Part shown: positions 44,399 through 57,264 of the stretch, piece after piece
Layout: every line of letters starts with the position of its first letter
Position numbering within the stretch: the first letter of the stretch is position 1
From: Eutypa lata
Lineage: Eukaryota > Ascomycota > Sordariomycetes > Xylariales > Diatrypaceae
DNA: 64,000 nt
Assembly: GCA_022661535.1 (NCBI GenBank)
Contig: JAKULF010000003.1
Location: 1,922,001-1,986,000, forward strand
Reading direction: 5' to 3'
Translations under genes and position numbers: made by a program
The notes under the pieces: generated by a model
The model's database searches: none
The model's input: only the letters and a program-made list of their open reading frames with translations
What the model was told of the DNA's origin: nothing

Positions 44399-44616
44399 TT
44401 ATTAATAAATAAAGTGCTTTAATAACGGTTTATAATAATAATAAAAAGTTAAATATTAAAAATGTTTTAAAATGTTACGTATAATATTTAAAACATAAAA
44501 ATTAATATATAATTTAAGTTTATAATTAAATTAATATAAACTTTTTTAAAATAATAATATATATTTTATTTTTTAAAAGTTATTTAAGATTAATATTTAT
44601 TTATATATTTTAATAT
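44399..44616. repeat. Inner direct repeat, copy 1
   Basis: About 215 bp aligning without gaps to 51395-51612 (shared text such as taataataataaaaagtta and aattaatatataattta). Differences are almost all A/G or T/C, as expected of independent RIP on two LTRs. Confidence 0.7.
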
Positions 44617-47600
44617 AATAATAATTTCGATTTTATAAATTAATAATTAAAAGATTTATACGAAGATAAATATATTATTTATAACGATATTTTATTAATT
44701 TTAATTTAAAAAATTCGTAAAAAGAATTAATATTAATAATAACGAAAAGTAAACGAATTTTTAATATTATTAAAGATTATAATAATTACGTTATTAATAA
44801 CATTTACTTTTTTTTTATTAAATTAAATTATAATTTAATATTTTATTTTTTTAATTTAATTAAAATTTCGATAATTAAACGATATTTTTATTTATTTAAA
44901 TAATTTTATTTTAATAATAAAAAAATCGTAAAATTTTATAAATAAATTAATTATTTAAATTAATTTTTTAACGTTATTATATTAAATCTTTCTTTTTTAT
45001 TAAAATTAAATATATAACTTTTCTTTTTTTTTATTAATATTTATAAATTATTATAAATTTAATAAGCTTTTTATAATAATAAATAATATAAGTTATATTA
45101 TATATAACTTTATAAAAAAAGCTTAAATTAAAAAGTAAATTATATTAATAATAAAAGTTTAATAATAAAAAATAATAAATTAATATTAAAGCGATATAAA
45201 CGTTATTATAAAGTAATTTAAAAATATATAAATATAAAATTTAAGCTTATACGTAAATAATTATAACGTTAAAATTAACTTTAATTACGTAATTAATAAA
45301 TTAACGTAAAATAAACGTATAAACGTTATATTTTAATAATAAATAAATATATAATTAACATTTAATAAAACTTATATAAAGTAAATATAAATATTAATAA
45401 ATATATAATTATTAATAAATATAAATTTATTTATTTTATAACATTTTAACGTTATAATATTAAATATAAAAAACGTATTATTTAAAATAAAAATAAACTT
45501 AATATTTATTTCGTTAAAACTTTAATTATAAGGTTTATTTAAACATTTAATATAAAATAAATAAATAAATTATTTAATTTTTTTTTATTCGAATATATAA
45601 ATATTTATTTCTTTTCTTTTTATAATATTAATTTTATAATAAATTAAGTTATATATTAAACTTATTTAAAATTTTCGTATTTTTTATAATTTAAATAATT
45701 ATATTTTATAAATTTTTATTATAATATTTATAAATAATAATTTAAAATTTCGCCAATAATTACTTTATTAAAAAGTTATCGTAATTTAATTAATATCGAA
45801 ATAATAAAATTAAATAAACGAAAAAATCGTATTTTTTTTCTTTATATTATTATAAAAAAATCGATAAATAAATAAGCTTAATAAATAATATAAAAATATA
45901 TAAAATATAAGTTTTAATAATTTAAATTTAAATAATTTAAACTTAAATAATTTAAATTATAATACTTAAAAAACTTATTTTTTTAAATTTTTAAAAACGA
46001 ATAAAAGCTTACGTAAATTCGTTAAAAAGAATTTTAAAAAAAATAAAAAAAGCTTTTTTTTTAAAGTTAAAAAAAAATTACTTTAAAGGTTTTAATAATT
46101 AAAAACTTTAATATAATGTTTTAAGTTTTATTTTTAAAAAAGTTAATTATAAAGAAAATATAAAGTTATTTAAATTCGTTAAAATTAAGTTTATAAAAAG
46201 TATTATAAAAATTTATAAATAATATTTTTAATAATTAATTATAAATATAATTTCGAAAATCGAAATATTAAAAACCTTATAATTTACTTTTTTAATAATT
46301 AATATAATACGTTAACGAAGTATTTAAAATGATTTTTATAATTTTAAATATAACGAAAAAAACTTTTTTATTTTTATTATATAATTTTAAAAATATATAA
46401 AAAAAATAAAATTAATTAATATAAAATTAAATAAAGTTATTTATATTACGATGTTTATAAGCGCTATAAAAAATAAAGTTATTTATTAATATAAAATTAT
46501 AAGTTTTATATTATAAATAATTAATTATTTTATTTATAAACTTATTAAAAACTTTAATATTAAATTTTAAAATTAAATAAAAAACATTAATAAATTATAT
46601 AAAAATATAAAGTTATATATTTAAAAAGATAATAATAATAAAGAAATAAAGAAATTAAATTTATAAAAAAAAACCGATTTAATAAGCTTTTCGTAAATAA
46701 TAAAAAAAAGCTTTTTTATTTTAATTATAATAAATATAAATATATATTTTAATATTACGAAAACGAAAAACGAAAAAGCGATAATAATAAAAGTAAAAAT
46801 AAAAGTAAAAGTAAAGTTATTAATAATAATAACGATTATAATAATTACGATTATTTAATTAAATTTAACGATTTAATAATTTCGATTAAATTTAAAAATA
46901 TATATAAAGGTTTTATTTTTTTAATTATTACTTTTATAAAGTAAAATATATTAAAAAAGTTATTTAAATAATATAATAAATTAACTTTTAATATTATATA
47001 TTAATAAATTAAATTAAAAAGCGTTATAATTTTAATTTTTATTAAGTAAAAAAACGTTAAAAACGAAAAAAATATTAAAGAAATCGTATAAAAAAACGTT
47101 TTAAACGTTATAATTATCGTTTATTAAATAATAATCTTTTAAATATATTTTATAAATAATACGAAAAATTAATTATTATAAAATAAAAACTTAAATGTTA
47201 ATATTATTAATAACTTTAACGATTTAATTAAAAAATAATTAAAAGTATTAAATAAAATTACTTTATTATTAATATTAAAATAAGTTTTATTTATACTTTA
47301 ATTATTAATATTATTATATAATAATTAATTAAGTTTAATAAATTTCGTTTAAACTTAATAATATCGTATATTTTAATTATTAAAAGATTTTCGTTTAAAA
47401 TACTTTTTAATAAAATATAATATAAAAAAAATAATTATTTAAATTATAATATTTTAAAATTATCGAATAAAAAAGCTTTTATAATAATTAATATAAAAAG
47501 ATAAAGGTTTTTATTATAAACTTTTAATATATTTAAACTCGAAATTAATAATAATAAATTAATTATTTTTTAATATATAATATTTAAATTTAATAATAAC

Positions 47601-50600
47601 GAAAAAGTTATAATAAACGAAAATATTATAAAAAAAATTATTTTATAATATCGTTAACTTTATTATTTTAATATTAAACGTTTAATTTAAATTATTAAAC
47701 GATTTTATAATATAAACTTTAAGCTTAAAAATATTAAAGTTTTATTTTATATAACTTATAATATAATAAAAATAAAAAAGTTTTCGTTAAAAAATATTTA
47801 AAAGAAATTAATTTATATAAATAAACTTATATAATACGATATAAATATAATATAATTCGTATTATTACGTAATAATTTATATTATAATTTAATAATTAAA
47901 AATTATAATTAATATTATAATATAAAATTAATAAAAATTAAAAGTAATATTTAATAATATTTATAAAATTATATTAAAAAAATAATTTAATATTTTATTA
48001 ATTAACCTTTTAACGAAAATAATAAAAAAAAAAAAATTTAAGTTTTAAAATTAAATAATAAACGAAAATTTAATATATTTAAAATAAACGAATTTTATAA
48101 AAAACGTAATATTAAATTTTAATTATTATTACTTTATAATTAATATTAAAATAAAATTATAAAATGCATTATCGAATTTATATAAAACGAAGTTAAAGCT
48201 TACGTAATTTAAATAAAATTTTTTATATATTTTTAAAATTACGTTATAAAAGTAATTATTAATTAAAAATATAACTTTTATAAAAATTTATTAAAAAAGT
48301 TTAAATTTTAATAATAATTATTTATTTCATTATAAATATTTATATATTTTAAAATTATATTATATTATATTTATCGATTAAAAGAAAAAAGTTTAATTTA
48401 AAAAATTAATTAATTAAAATATAAAAGATATTTTTTTAAAATATAAAAAAAAAGTAATTATATTATATAATTAATAAAAAAAAACCGTTTTTTATAATCT
48501 TTTATATTATAATATATAAAAACCTTATAAAATTAAATGCTTTTTTTAATTTAAAAAACATTATTTAATTATTTTCGAAATAAATTTAAAAACAACTTCG
48601 TTATTAAATTAACAAAAGAAATAAATAAAAAGTTAATATTTAAAACGATAATAATAACGTTATATTTAATAATAAAACGAATAAAAAAAATAAAAAATAA
48701 CTTATTAAACGTAAATATAATTATTTAAAAAAAAAAATTTTTAAACTTTATATATATAACGTTTTTAAAAAATACTTTAAAATTATAATTAAATTATATT
48801 AAATATAATTTATTTAAAAAAACGAAAATATTAATAAATATAATTTTAAATTCGATTTTATTAATAATAATATTATAAACGATTAAAAACGTAAATTTAT
48901 AAGCTTTAATAACGCTTTTAAAGTAATAATATAAGTTTATTTTTATATATAAATAATGTTTTTATTCGAAAAAAAACGATATAATATTTTTTATTACGTT
49001 AAATAATTCTTATTATATAAAGTTATTTAAAGCTACGTTATTTAATCTTTATTACGTTTACTTTTATAAAGCATATAATGTTTATTATTTAAATTTTTAA
49101 ATTTCTTTTCTTTAAATTAATATAATAATAATTAAATTAAGCGTATTCGATTTTATAATAAATAATAATTAAAATGTAATATTTTCGAAAATCTTTATAA
49201 AACATCGAATTTTTTTAAATATTTAAAAATAATTCGTTATTAAAAAAAACTTTAATAAACTTTAAAAGAAATTTATAAATAAAAATAATATTTATAAAAA
49301 TATAAAAAAATATTAATTAAAAAGTATTTAAATTTACTTTATTAATCGAAATAATATATAAATATTTAATAAACGTTATATAAATATTACGAAAGAAATT
49401 TATATTAATAAACGATTTTAAAAAGTTAATAATTTATATATATATAAAAAGATTTATATAACGAAAAAGTATTAATTATAACGAAATTATTATAATTATA
49501 ACTTAAGTTATATATTAATAAATCTTTATAATTTTTATAACTTTATACGGTTAATATATTATATAAATAAACTTTATTATAACGTATTTTAATAATAAAT
49601 TAAAAAAAAACTATTTATAAAAATATTTTCGTTATTAAAGAAATATTTCGATATATATTTTAAAGAAAAAAAATATAAATATAATTTAAGTTATATTATT
49701 TAATTAATAAATCCTTTATACGAATTTAAATAAGTTAATTTAATTTAATAAATAAAAATTAAAGTTATTTTAAAATAATTAAGCTTTATAATTTTAATAT
49801 TAAATAACGTTATTTATTTAAATTTTAAAATAAATAATATTATAATTTTATACCTTAATAATTTTTTATTATTTAACGTAAATAAAAAACGTTTTATAAA
49901 ATTTATAAAAGTTATTATTAAAATAATTATTATTAAGAATTTAAATAAAGTTAATTAATTTTTAAATATTTATATTATTAAGTTAAATTTTATTAATAAT
50001 GTTCGCTTAAATTAATAATAATATATTAAAAAATCGCTTTAAATAATAAATATAAACGATATAAAGCCGTTATTTATTTCGTTTATTTTAAATTATATAA
50101 TTAAATTTAATATAATTTATATAACGTTTATTTAAGTTTAATTTATAAATAACTCGTTATTAAAATATATAAATTATATTAAACGTTTATTAAAACATAT
50201 AAATAATATTATAAATTTATTAATTTAATATTAAACTTTAAATAAAAAATATTTATATTATAAATATAATAATTTTAAATTATTTAAAATAATAAATTTT
50301 AATTATAATAATAACTTTAATTTAAAGAAATCGATTATAAGTTATATATTTTATATAATAAAAGCTTTTATTATATAAATCTTAAAATTTTAAATAATTA
50401 TTATTTATTATATAACGAAAATTAAATATATAACCTTAAATATAATAATAATAAAAATAATTAATATTAAAAACTTTTTATAAAAACTTAATTTAATATT
50501 TAAAAAACTTATTACTTTATTAAAAAATAATATAAATATATTAAAATAAATAAATAAAATTATAATATTTAAAAAAAAAACGTTATATTTAAATCGATTA

Positions 50601-51394
50601 TTATTATATATATTAAAAAGTTAATAATAATTACATTAAAGTTTAATATATTAAAACGAATAAAAATTTAATAAATAACTTTATTAAACTTTTTAATTAA
50701 AAAGCTTTCGATAAATTCGTAATAAAATTAAATTTAAAATTAATTTAAAAGTTATTTAAAAAATTAAAAAATATATTAATCGATAAATAAATTAAGTTAA
50801 TTAAAATAAAAAAAAATAATATTCGTTAAACCTTTATTATAAAAAAAAAATTATTATTTTTTAAAACTTTATATTATCGTAATATTTTTTTTTATAATTA
50901 TTATATTTATTTAATTCGAAGGTTTTTTTTTTAATATTTAACTTAAAAGATTTAAAATAACTTTTAAATTAACTTAACTTTTATTAAATAAACTCGTTTT
51001 TATCAATTGTTTCTTTTAATATTTATAATATATAATATAAAGAAAAAAATTAATAATTAATAACTTTTAATTAAAGTTTTTTCGTTATTTTTAAAATTAA
51101 AAATTTTAAATTTTATTTAACTTTATATAATTAATAACGTATTAATTAATAATATCGTAAGTTTTATATATAAAATTAAAAAGTTTATTAATAAATAATA
51201 ACTTAATTAAACTTTAAGCGTATATATATAAATAAAGTTATTAATATTACGATATAAATAAAGCCGATAATTAAATAATTAAATTACGAAAATAAATACG
51301 AAAGTTAAAAATTTAATTTTAATAAATTTATAATTTAATTTTTTAAGTTTTTTAAAGTTTTAAAAAAATTAATCGTTTATTAATATAAAAAAAC

Positions 51395-51612
51395 GTATTA
51401 ATAAATGAAATGCTTTAATAACGATTTATAATAATAATAAAAAGTTAAATATCGAAAATATCTTAAAATATTACGTATAATATTTAAAGTATAAAAATTA
51501 ATATATAATTTAAACTTATAATTAAATTAATATAAACTTTTTTAAAATAATAACATATACTTTACTTTTTAAAAGTTATTTAAAATTAATATTTATTCGT
51601 ATATTTTAATAT
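51395..51612. repeat. Inner direct repeat, copy 2
   Basis: Partner of 44399-44616 at an offset of 6,996 bp. Taken as the right LTR of an inner element. Retains slightly more C/G than copy 1. Confidence 0.7.
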
Positions 51613-52699
51613 ATACGATAATAAAAAAATTACTTATATTAATATTTTTATTAACTTTAAAGTTAAATTAATAAAATTTAAAAATTAAGTTTTAAAAAAC
51701 GAAATTAATAAATATTAATAATAAATAAAATTATTATTATATTTAACTTTAAAAATTAAATTTAATATTACTTTTAATATATATTTATTAATTAAATTTA
51801 TAATTAATTTAAGTTTTAATTATTTTATTTAATTAAATAAATTATAAAAATATTTTCTTTAATATTTTAATTTAAAAATTATATATAATTATAAAAGCGA
51901 TTTAATTTTAAAAATATATTTAAATTTCGATTAAGCGAGTAATTTAAATTAAAGAAAATTAATAAAAGTATATATTATTAATTTAAAAAATTTAAAGATA
52001 TTTAATTTTATAAATTAAATATTATAAATTTTAAAAGTTATAATATTTAATAATTACGAAGTTAAATATATAACATTATAAAAACCTTTTAAAAAAGTTA
52101 TATATTTAAGTAATATATTTTAATATTTAAATAATATTTTAAACTTAAGTTATAATATTAAGTTATTTATTATATTTTATAATAATATTAATATTATAAA
52201 AATTAATAAAATTTTTAAACTTTATAAAAAAATAAAATATATAAATTTATTATTTTATTATAATAAATTTATTATAATTAATAAATAAGTTATTATATAT
52301 TACGTTAATAATGTTAATTAATTAATAAATTATTTAATTAAATTATTTTCGAAACTTTTATTTATTAAATTAATAAAAGATTTAAAAATAATTATTTTTA
52401 CTTTATAAAAAGTTTTAATTATATATATAATAAAATAACTTTTTTTTATAATAAGTTTTATTATTTATTAAGTTAAAAAAGAATAACTTTTTTTATTTAT
52501 TTATATTAAATAAATGTAATTTTTAAAATAAATTATTAAATATTATTTTATATAATAAATATAACTTTTAAAAATAAATTATTAAATTAAATTTTATAAT
52601 AAATATAATTAAAAAATAAACCATTATAATACTTTTATATATAACTTTATAAACTTTTTTATAATTTTTTATAATTAAAGTTATTATTTTAAAAAAAGA

Positions 52700-52963
52700 T
52701 TTAAAATTTTATAAATTAATTTCTTATAAATAATTAACTTTATTTAATTATTTTATTAATTTTAAAAATTTATATATTTAAATAACGTATACGTTTAACG
52801 ATAACTTTATATAAATACGAATATAATAAATAATTAATGCGTTTTATAATTAATATATATAAAACCTTTAAATCTTTTAAATTTAAGTTATCTTATAACG
52901 AAAATATTATTAATAATTATATTATAATTGCTATAAATTCCCTGCATTTTATTAAATCCTACA
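52700..52963. repeat. Right terminal direct repeat (LTR) of the outer element
   Basis: RIP-mutated over its first 230 bases and of normal composition from about 52,930, where it reads ctataaattccctgcatt and appears to end in CCTACA. It is the mirror of the left copy, in which the outer rather than inner part is spared. Confidence 0.75.
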
Positions 52964-52970
52964 TTCTAAT

Positions 52971-54552
52971 ATATAGCCCCGTATTATACAAGCCGTAATT
53001 CAACCAAATCTCCCAAGCCGCTTATCTACTTAAATGTTCACACATTTTTCAAAGGTGTAAGTAAAGGACTAGTCCGTACTACGTTCTCTCTGTTTCTATA
53101 GAGTTACTCCGCTCGTAGGCAATGGCAGGCAATTTATATCAACAGAAGGTTCTACGAGATTATGACATTGTACATGAAACCATCTAATTTTATTTTGGAA
53201 CACGGATATTATATGTGCATTTCATGCAGTACTAGAGGTTCACCTTTTTATCCCGCATCCTTCCAGAGTACATCATTTACTAAAAGTCTTCAATGGCACC
53301 TGGAAACCTCTCTCATGGAGCCTCTGTGACCTGAAGCTTTGTGACAACATGACGCTTATACTTTTTTAATCTCGCCGCCTACCAAATGATGCAGATAGGC
53401 CGAGAATTCCAGATAGTTATTACGCCTTTGTAAGCTGCTAATCGTTTTTATGGAAATGACCATAAAGATTGCTTATAAAAGTATAAGCGGAGAGCTGTAG
53501 ATTAAAAATGGAAAGAAGAACTCGAAGGAGAGTGGCAATATGGTCTTAGATTTCAATATTAATATCGTACTAGACACTAAAACGGGGTCAGATTTCTTTA
53601 TCAATAACACCCGTAGGACCACATGCCAGTACTAAGATGGCATTGATACTACATTTCCCAGGGTTCATTCAACTCCAATTCCTCTCAAGCCTCGGGGATC
53701 CGGAGATATCATACAAAGGCCATGCCATACAAAAAGGCGCGGAGGTAAGGCAACACATGCCCCCCCCAAAAAAAAACAACCGCGAGGCTCTTTCCATTAC
53801 AGTACTTGAGATTGCCGCTCGTTACGTATTTTATTTTATTTCACGGTGTATTTTGTCGGTTCTTGTCCGACCCTGCTATTTGGCATAGATGAACGCTCCC
53901 CACGTTAATGAACCGGGTATTGCCCCTAGAACAACCTCATCTGCTATGATGCAAGTTATGACCCTCCCTTACACCATATTAGACGGTGCGGGAGGGGAGA
54001 AACTTTGATAAATATAGACTAGATAGCAAAACAGTCCAAAATGTCATCACTGATGCTTATGGGTGAAGGTTTGGGATTGCTAAGATAATAAGCCCGGTAG
54101 TTCTCCTGACTGCATTGTGGCCTATGAGAAACTTGCCGTGCTGCTGCTCAATAACAGCCTCTACATATCTATCCGATGAATGGCCGGGAAACAAGACTTT
54201 GACAGTTCTATTTTTAGGTTGACAAAAGCTTATCCTAAATACCCGGACTGGCCCAATCATATCGCTCGTAATCAAATGAACTCACCTATCGGGGTGGCTG
54301 TTCTCCTGTAGTCATTGGTCAAATATCACAAACGGAAAGCGATGCGCCGATTTTAAACTGGAAGTTCGATAAGTTGATTGCCATCCACGTCGATATTAGG
54401 AGGCCCTTGCCACCTCGGCAGTCAAGTGAAGGAAAGCTGATTCAACAGTGCGTTCCTTGATCAACATATATACATAAGGAACTGTTTCCCACACTTGGGT
54501 ACATCTCTTGCCTATCATCACCAACATATTAGCGACTCAAAGTTCTCTCAGG
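52971..54552. other. Intergenic, no gene supported
   Basis: About 1.6 kb of ordinary composition between the retroelement block and the DUF1996 gene. An abrupt return to normal GC at about 52,970, a C-run and A-run at 53760-53776, no protein-like frames. The last few hundred bases should be the DUF1996 promoter. Confidence 0.5.
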
Positions 54553-55917
54553 ATGCATTGGACTACTCTCCTCGGCCTCACGGCGCTCGCCGAAGCCGCA
54601 CCCCAGTTTGGCGGACCCGGCGGTGGCGGTGTCACTATGTTGCGGTTCGGATGCCCGAACGTCGTTATCGACCGCCTTGACCCTCTTGTCAACCCTGGCC
54701 TAATCCCCTCCCCACACGTCCACCAGATTGTGGGAGGAAATGCCTTCAATGCTTCGATGACCACTGGTGATGTCTCCGATGCTGCTTCCTGCACTACTTG
54801 CCAATTCAGCCAGGACTTCAGCAACTACTGGACGGCAAACCTCTACTTCAAGGCACGCAACGGTACTTACAAGCGTGTTCCGCAAACCGGCCATGCGTAC
54901 GTGCCGCAGAAACCCTGTCTTCACTATTGACACTTACTAACTATCCGTTTCGCAGGTTACAATTTAACGACCAGTTCAGTACTCAGACATCAGGAGGTAT
55001 CCTTGTGTACTACGTCTCAGCCCAGCCAGGCTCCATCACCGCTTTCAAGCCGGTAGGTTTAATTCAAGGTTAAAACATAAGCCAGTGATACTAACATAAA
55101 CTGTAGGGTTTCCGTATGCTCGTTGGTGACCCTAACATGCGCTCGAGACCGGACACTTCCTTGAAGCGACAAAACTGCTTCCGTTGCTACACGGGCCCCA
55201 ACTTTGGAGGCGATTATGGTGCTCCTTGCATGGACGACGGGTGCGTACACTCTCTCCTGCTGTGTACCGTCCAGATTGGCTTACGATAAATATAGTGTCG
55301 ACTCTGAGGCTCTGCCTACCAAGGCATGCCCAGGTGGTATCCGATCCAACATTCTATTCCCGACGTGAGTTTCCCATTGCTGTTATTCTTCTCATATGCA
55401 GTGATGCTAACATGGATTTAGATGCTGGGATGGACAGAACTTGGACACCCCCAACCACCAGGACCACGTTGCCTACCCGACAACGGGCCCGGCCAACTTC
55501 CTGAGCTTGGGAGGTGCTTGCCCCTCGACCCATCCGATTAGAATCCCGCAGCTCATGTACGAGGTTGTCTGGGACACTACCAAATTCAACAGCGAATGGC
55601 CCACCGACGGATCTCAACCCTTCTACCTCAGCACGGGAGACAACACCGGGCTAGGGCAGCACGCTGACTACGTCTTCGGCTGGCAAGACGACTCCCTGCA
55701 GAAGGCTATGGATACCTCTGGTTGCATGGGTGCCACATGCGGAACCCTAACGACACAAGATATCAACAGCGCCAAAACATGCAACGTTGCGAAGACTGTC
55801 GATGAGGATGAGGAGGGCTGTAAGTTGACCAAATATCCAAATTTGTGACTCGCATATGCTAACCAACTGACAGGGCTTGATGAGCTTCCAGGAATGGCTA
55901 TGAACGTAGCCATGTAG
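54553..55917 (+). CDS. Secreted DUF1996-domain protein
   Basis: Exons 54553-54896, 54956-55052, 55107-55240, 55296-55364, 55422-55819 and 55874-55917; all phases agree; 361 residues. A 15-17 residue signal peptide (TTLLGLTALAEAA) is followed by the DUF1996 signature: LRFGCPNVVIDRLDPLVNPG, SPHVHQIVGGNAFN, SCTTCQFSQDFSNYWTANLYF, GGILVYYV, FKPGFRMLVGDPNMR, NILFPTCWDGQNLDTPNHQDH, HPIRIPQLMYEVVWD and STGDNTGLGQHADYVFGW. Such fungal proteins are extracellular or wall-associated, some as WSC fusions; there is no WSC domain here and the biochemical role is unknown. The six cysteines of CPNV, SCTTC, NCFRC, CWDG and GACPSTH suggest disulfides. Donor 1 (GTACGT at 54897) was chosen because it alone restores frame to LQFNDQF. 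Confidence 0.9.
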
Positions 55918-56816
55918 AGCATTCCCCAACACCCAATACTACCTTATAGATATATATCGTTTGGTTGGCTTTGATTGGATTGCATTCAGGGTTCTGATTG
56001 GCCAATTATGCAGGGACCTGTATTGCATGCCTTAGATATTAGCCTTAATATATCGCACTCATTGTTCATTGGACTGCTTTAAATCAGAACCACAATGTGT
56101 AGATCAAGTCGTCTTCAGCTAACTCGGCAGATGCTTTCTTCCACCGCCTTACTTCCCATCAAAGTTCCTAATAGTTCCTGGCCACCAGCAATACTAGATC
56201 ACTACTGGCAAAACCTGGGAGCATAATACTTGTCGCTTGTGAAGACATGAGTATGATATTATAGGGGGTCGTTCCAGTAGATGAGCTATAGGGTGAATAA
56301 GCACCAAACTGTGATAACTCAGATTATCATGACTCCCATGGAAATTTGCTGAAGAGAATATTATATTAGGTGATATAATATGGGCAACTCCTTATGAAGA
56401 AAAAAATGAAAAAATGAAAACACACCTTACCTAAAACTCAGTGAAAAAGTTCAGTCTAGCCCACCGTGATTTAAGTATGGCATGCCATATTTTGTGGCGC
56501 AGCGTTGATTATCTATGTACTTACTTTTAGATTAACGAATGCAACCTAACCGCTTATATAATTGGGCCTCATATAACCATATCATGTGCAGTAATAGCTG
56601 CTAAAGGGGTTATGATTCGCTGTCAGATCAATCATACCCACGTAGCAGATAGTAGCGGCTTCAACAGGTATCACTGTACGTGATACGATTCTTTGAGGCC
56701 TAATTAGACAATTGCACAGGCTTATTATCAGAACCGTCAGTTTCTCGACCACCTTCCAACCTCGATATTAATGTGAGCCTGAAATCACGAGCATCAAGCA
56801 TCAGTCATAGCAGAAC
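55918..56816. other. Intergenic, no gene supported
   Basis: About 900 bases, AT-rich toward 56330-56440. A possible leader with GTGAGC and CATAG splice-like sites lies at 56772-56812. Nothing else recognised. Confidence 0.45.
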
Positions 56817-57163
56817 TTGTCGGCCTTATTACCAGTATTGAGACTCTCCGCCAATGGAGGCCTGCAGATCGCAAAAGGCATCTCCAACTTCGCTAGTGAG
56901 CTCGACACGGCTGGGGAGCAGGTCAGCCTCATCGCGAAAGAAGTCCAGTACGTCTCCGCGATCTTGAATGACTTAAAAGGGCACCTCGAGAAGCTGGAGG
57001 CAAAGAGGTTGCCAGAGAGGTTGATGAAAGGCACAAGGTGGAGATAGAAGAGGCGAGGCAAAAGGCCGAGAGAGCAGTGAGGGAAAGTTTCGAGGTAGGA
57101 AAAAGGAAAAAAGCCGGGGGCGTGTTCAGTAGGCTCAGGAAGGTTCATAAGCCACTGAACTAG
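56817..57163 (+). pseudogene. Fragment resembling the N-terminal domain of fungal STAND proteins, frameshifted
   Basis: The frame from 56817 (TTG, not ATG) reads LRLSANGGLQIAKGISNFAS, ELDTAGEQVSLIAKEVQYVS and ILNDLKGHLEKL, the amphipathic pattern of the N-terminal helical domain of fungal STAND NTPases. It stops at TAG after 76 codons, but a +1 or -1 shift at about 57000-57010 leads to a long charged coiled-coil (VEIEEARQKAERAVRESFEV) ending with RLRKVHKPLN and a stop at 57163. No NTPase follows. Either a truncated, frameshifted relic or a short gene with an unrecognised splice. Confidence 0.45.
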
Positions 57164-57264
57164 GGTTATACAATTAAGTAATGTTAAATGCTATAATTAG
57201 TATCTGTGATTATGCCTGGGCTAAGGAATTTAATTGTAGTATATCAGAATTTCAATTAACTGTA

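Larger units (their letters stand above)
40164..52970. mobile_element. RIP-degraded composite of (probably nested) LTR retrotransposons
   Basis: A 12.8-kb block. From about 40,325 to 52,935 the DNA is nearly all A/T; surviving C and G sit mainly in CpG, AAGCTT and CTT/AAG contexts, and no open frame of 60 codons exists. The outermost 265 bp at each end are direct repeats. In the 5' part of the repeat every difference between left and right copy is C in the left versus T in the right, or G versus A, the RIP direction. A second direct-repeat pair (44399-44616 and 51395-51612) lies 6,996 bp apart inside. Simplest reading: an outer element of about 5.6 kb that received an inner LTR element of about 7.2 kb, after which the whole was mutated. 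No domain can be read because of the mutation load. Confidence 0.85.

Noticed and set aside
40325..52935. Centromere or mitochondrial insertion as an explanation for the AT block
   Set aside because: Terminal direct repeats, an unmutated LTR copy showing strictly C-to-T/G-to-A derivation, and normal flanks fit RIP of a retroelement; I saw no mitochondrial gene remnant.
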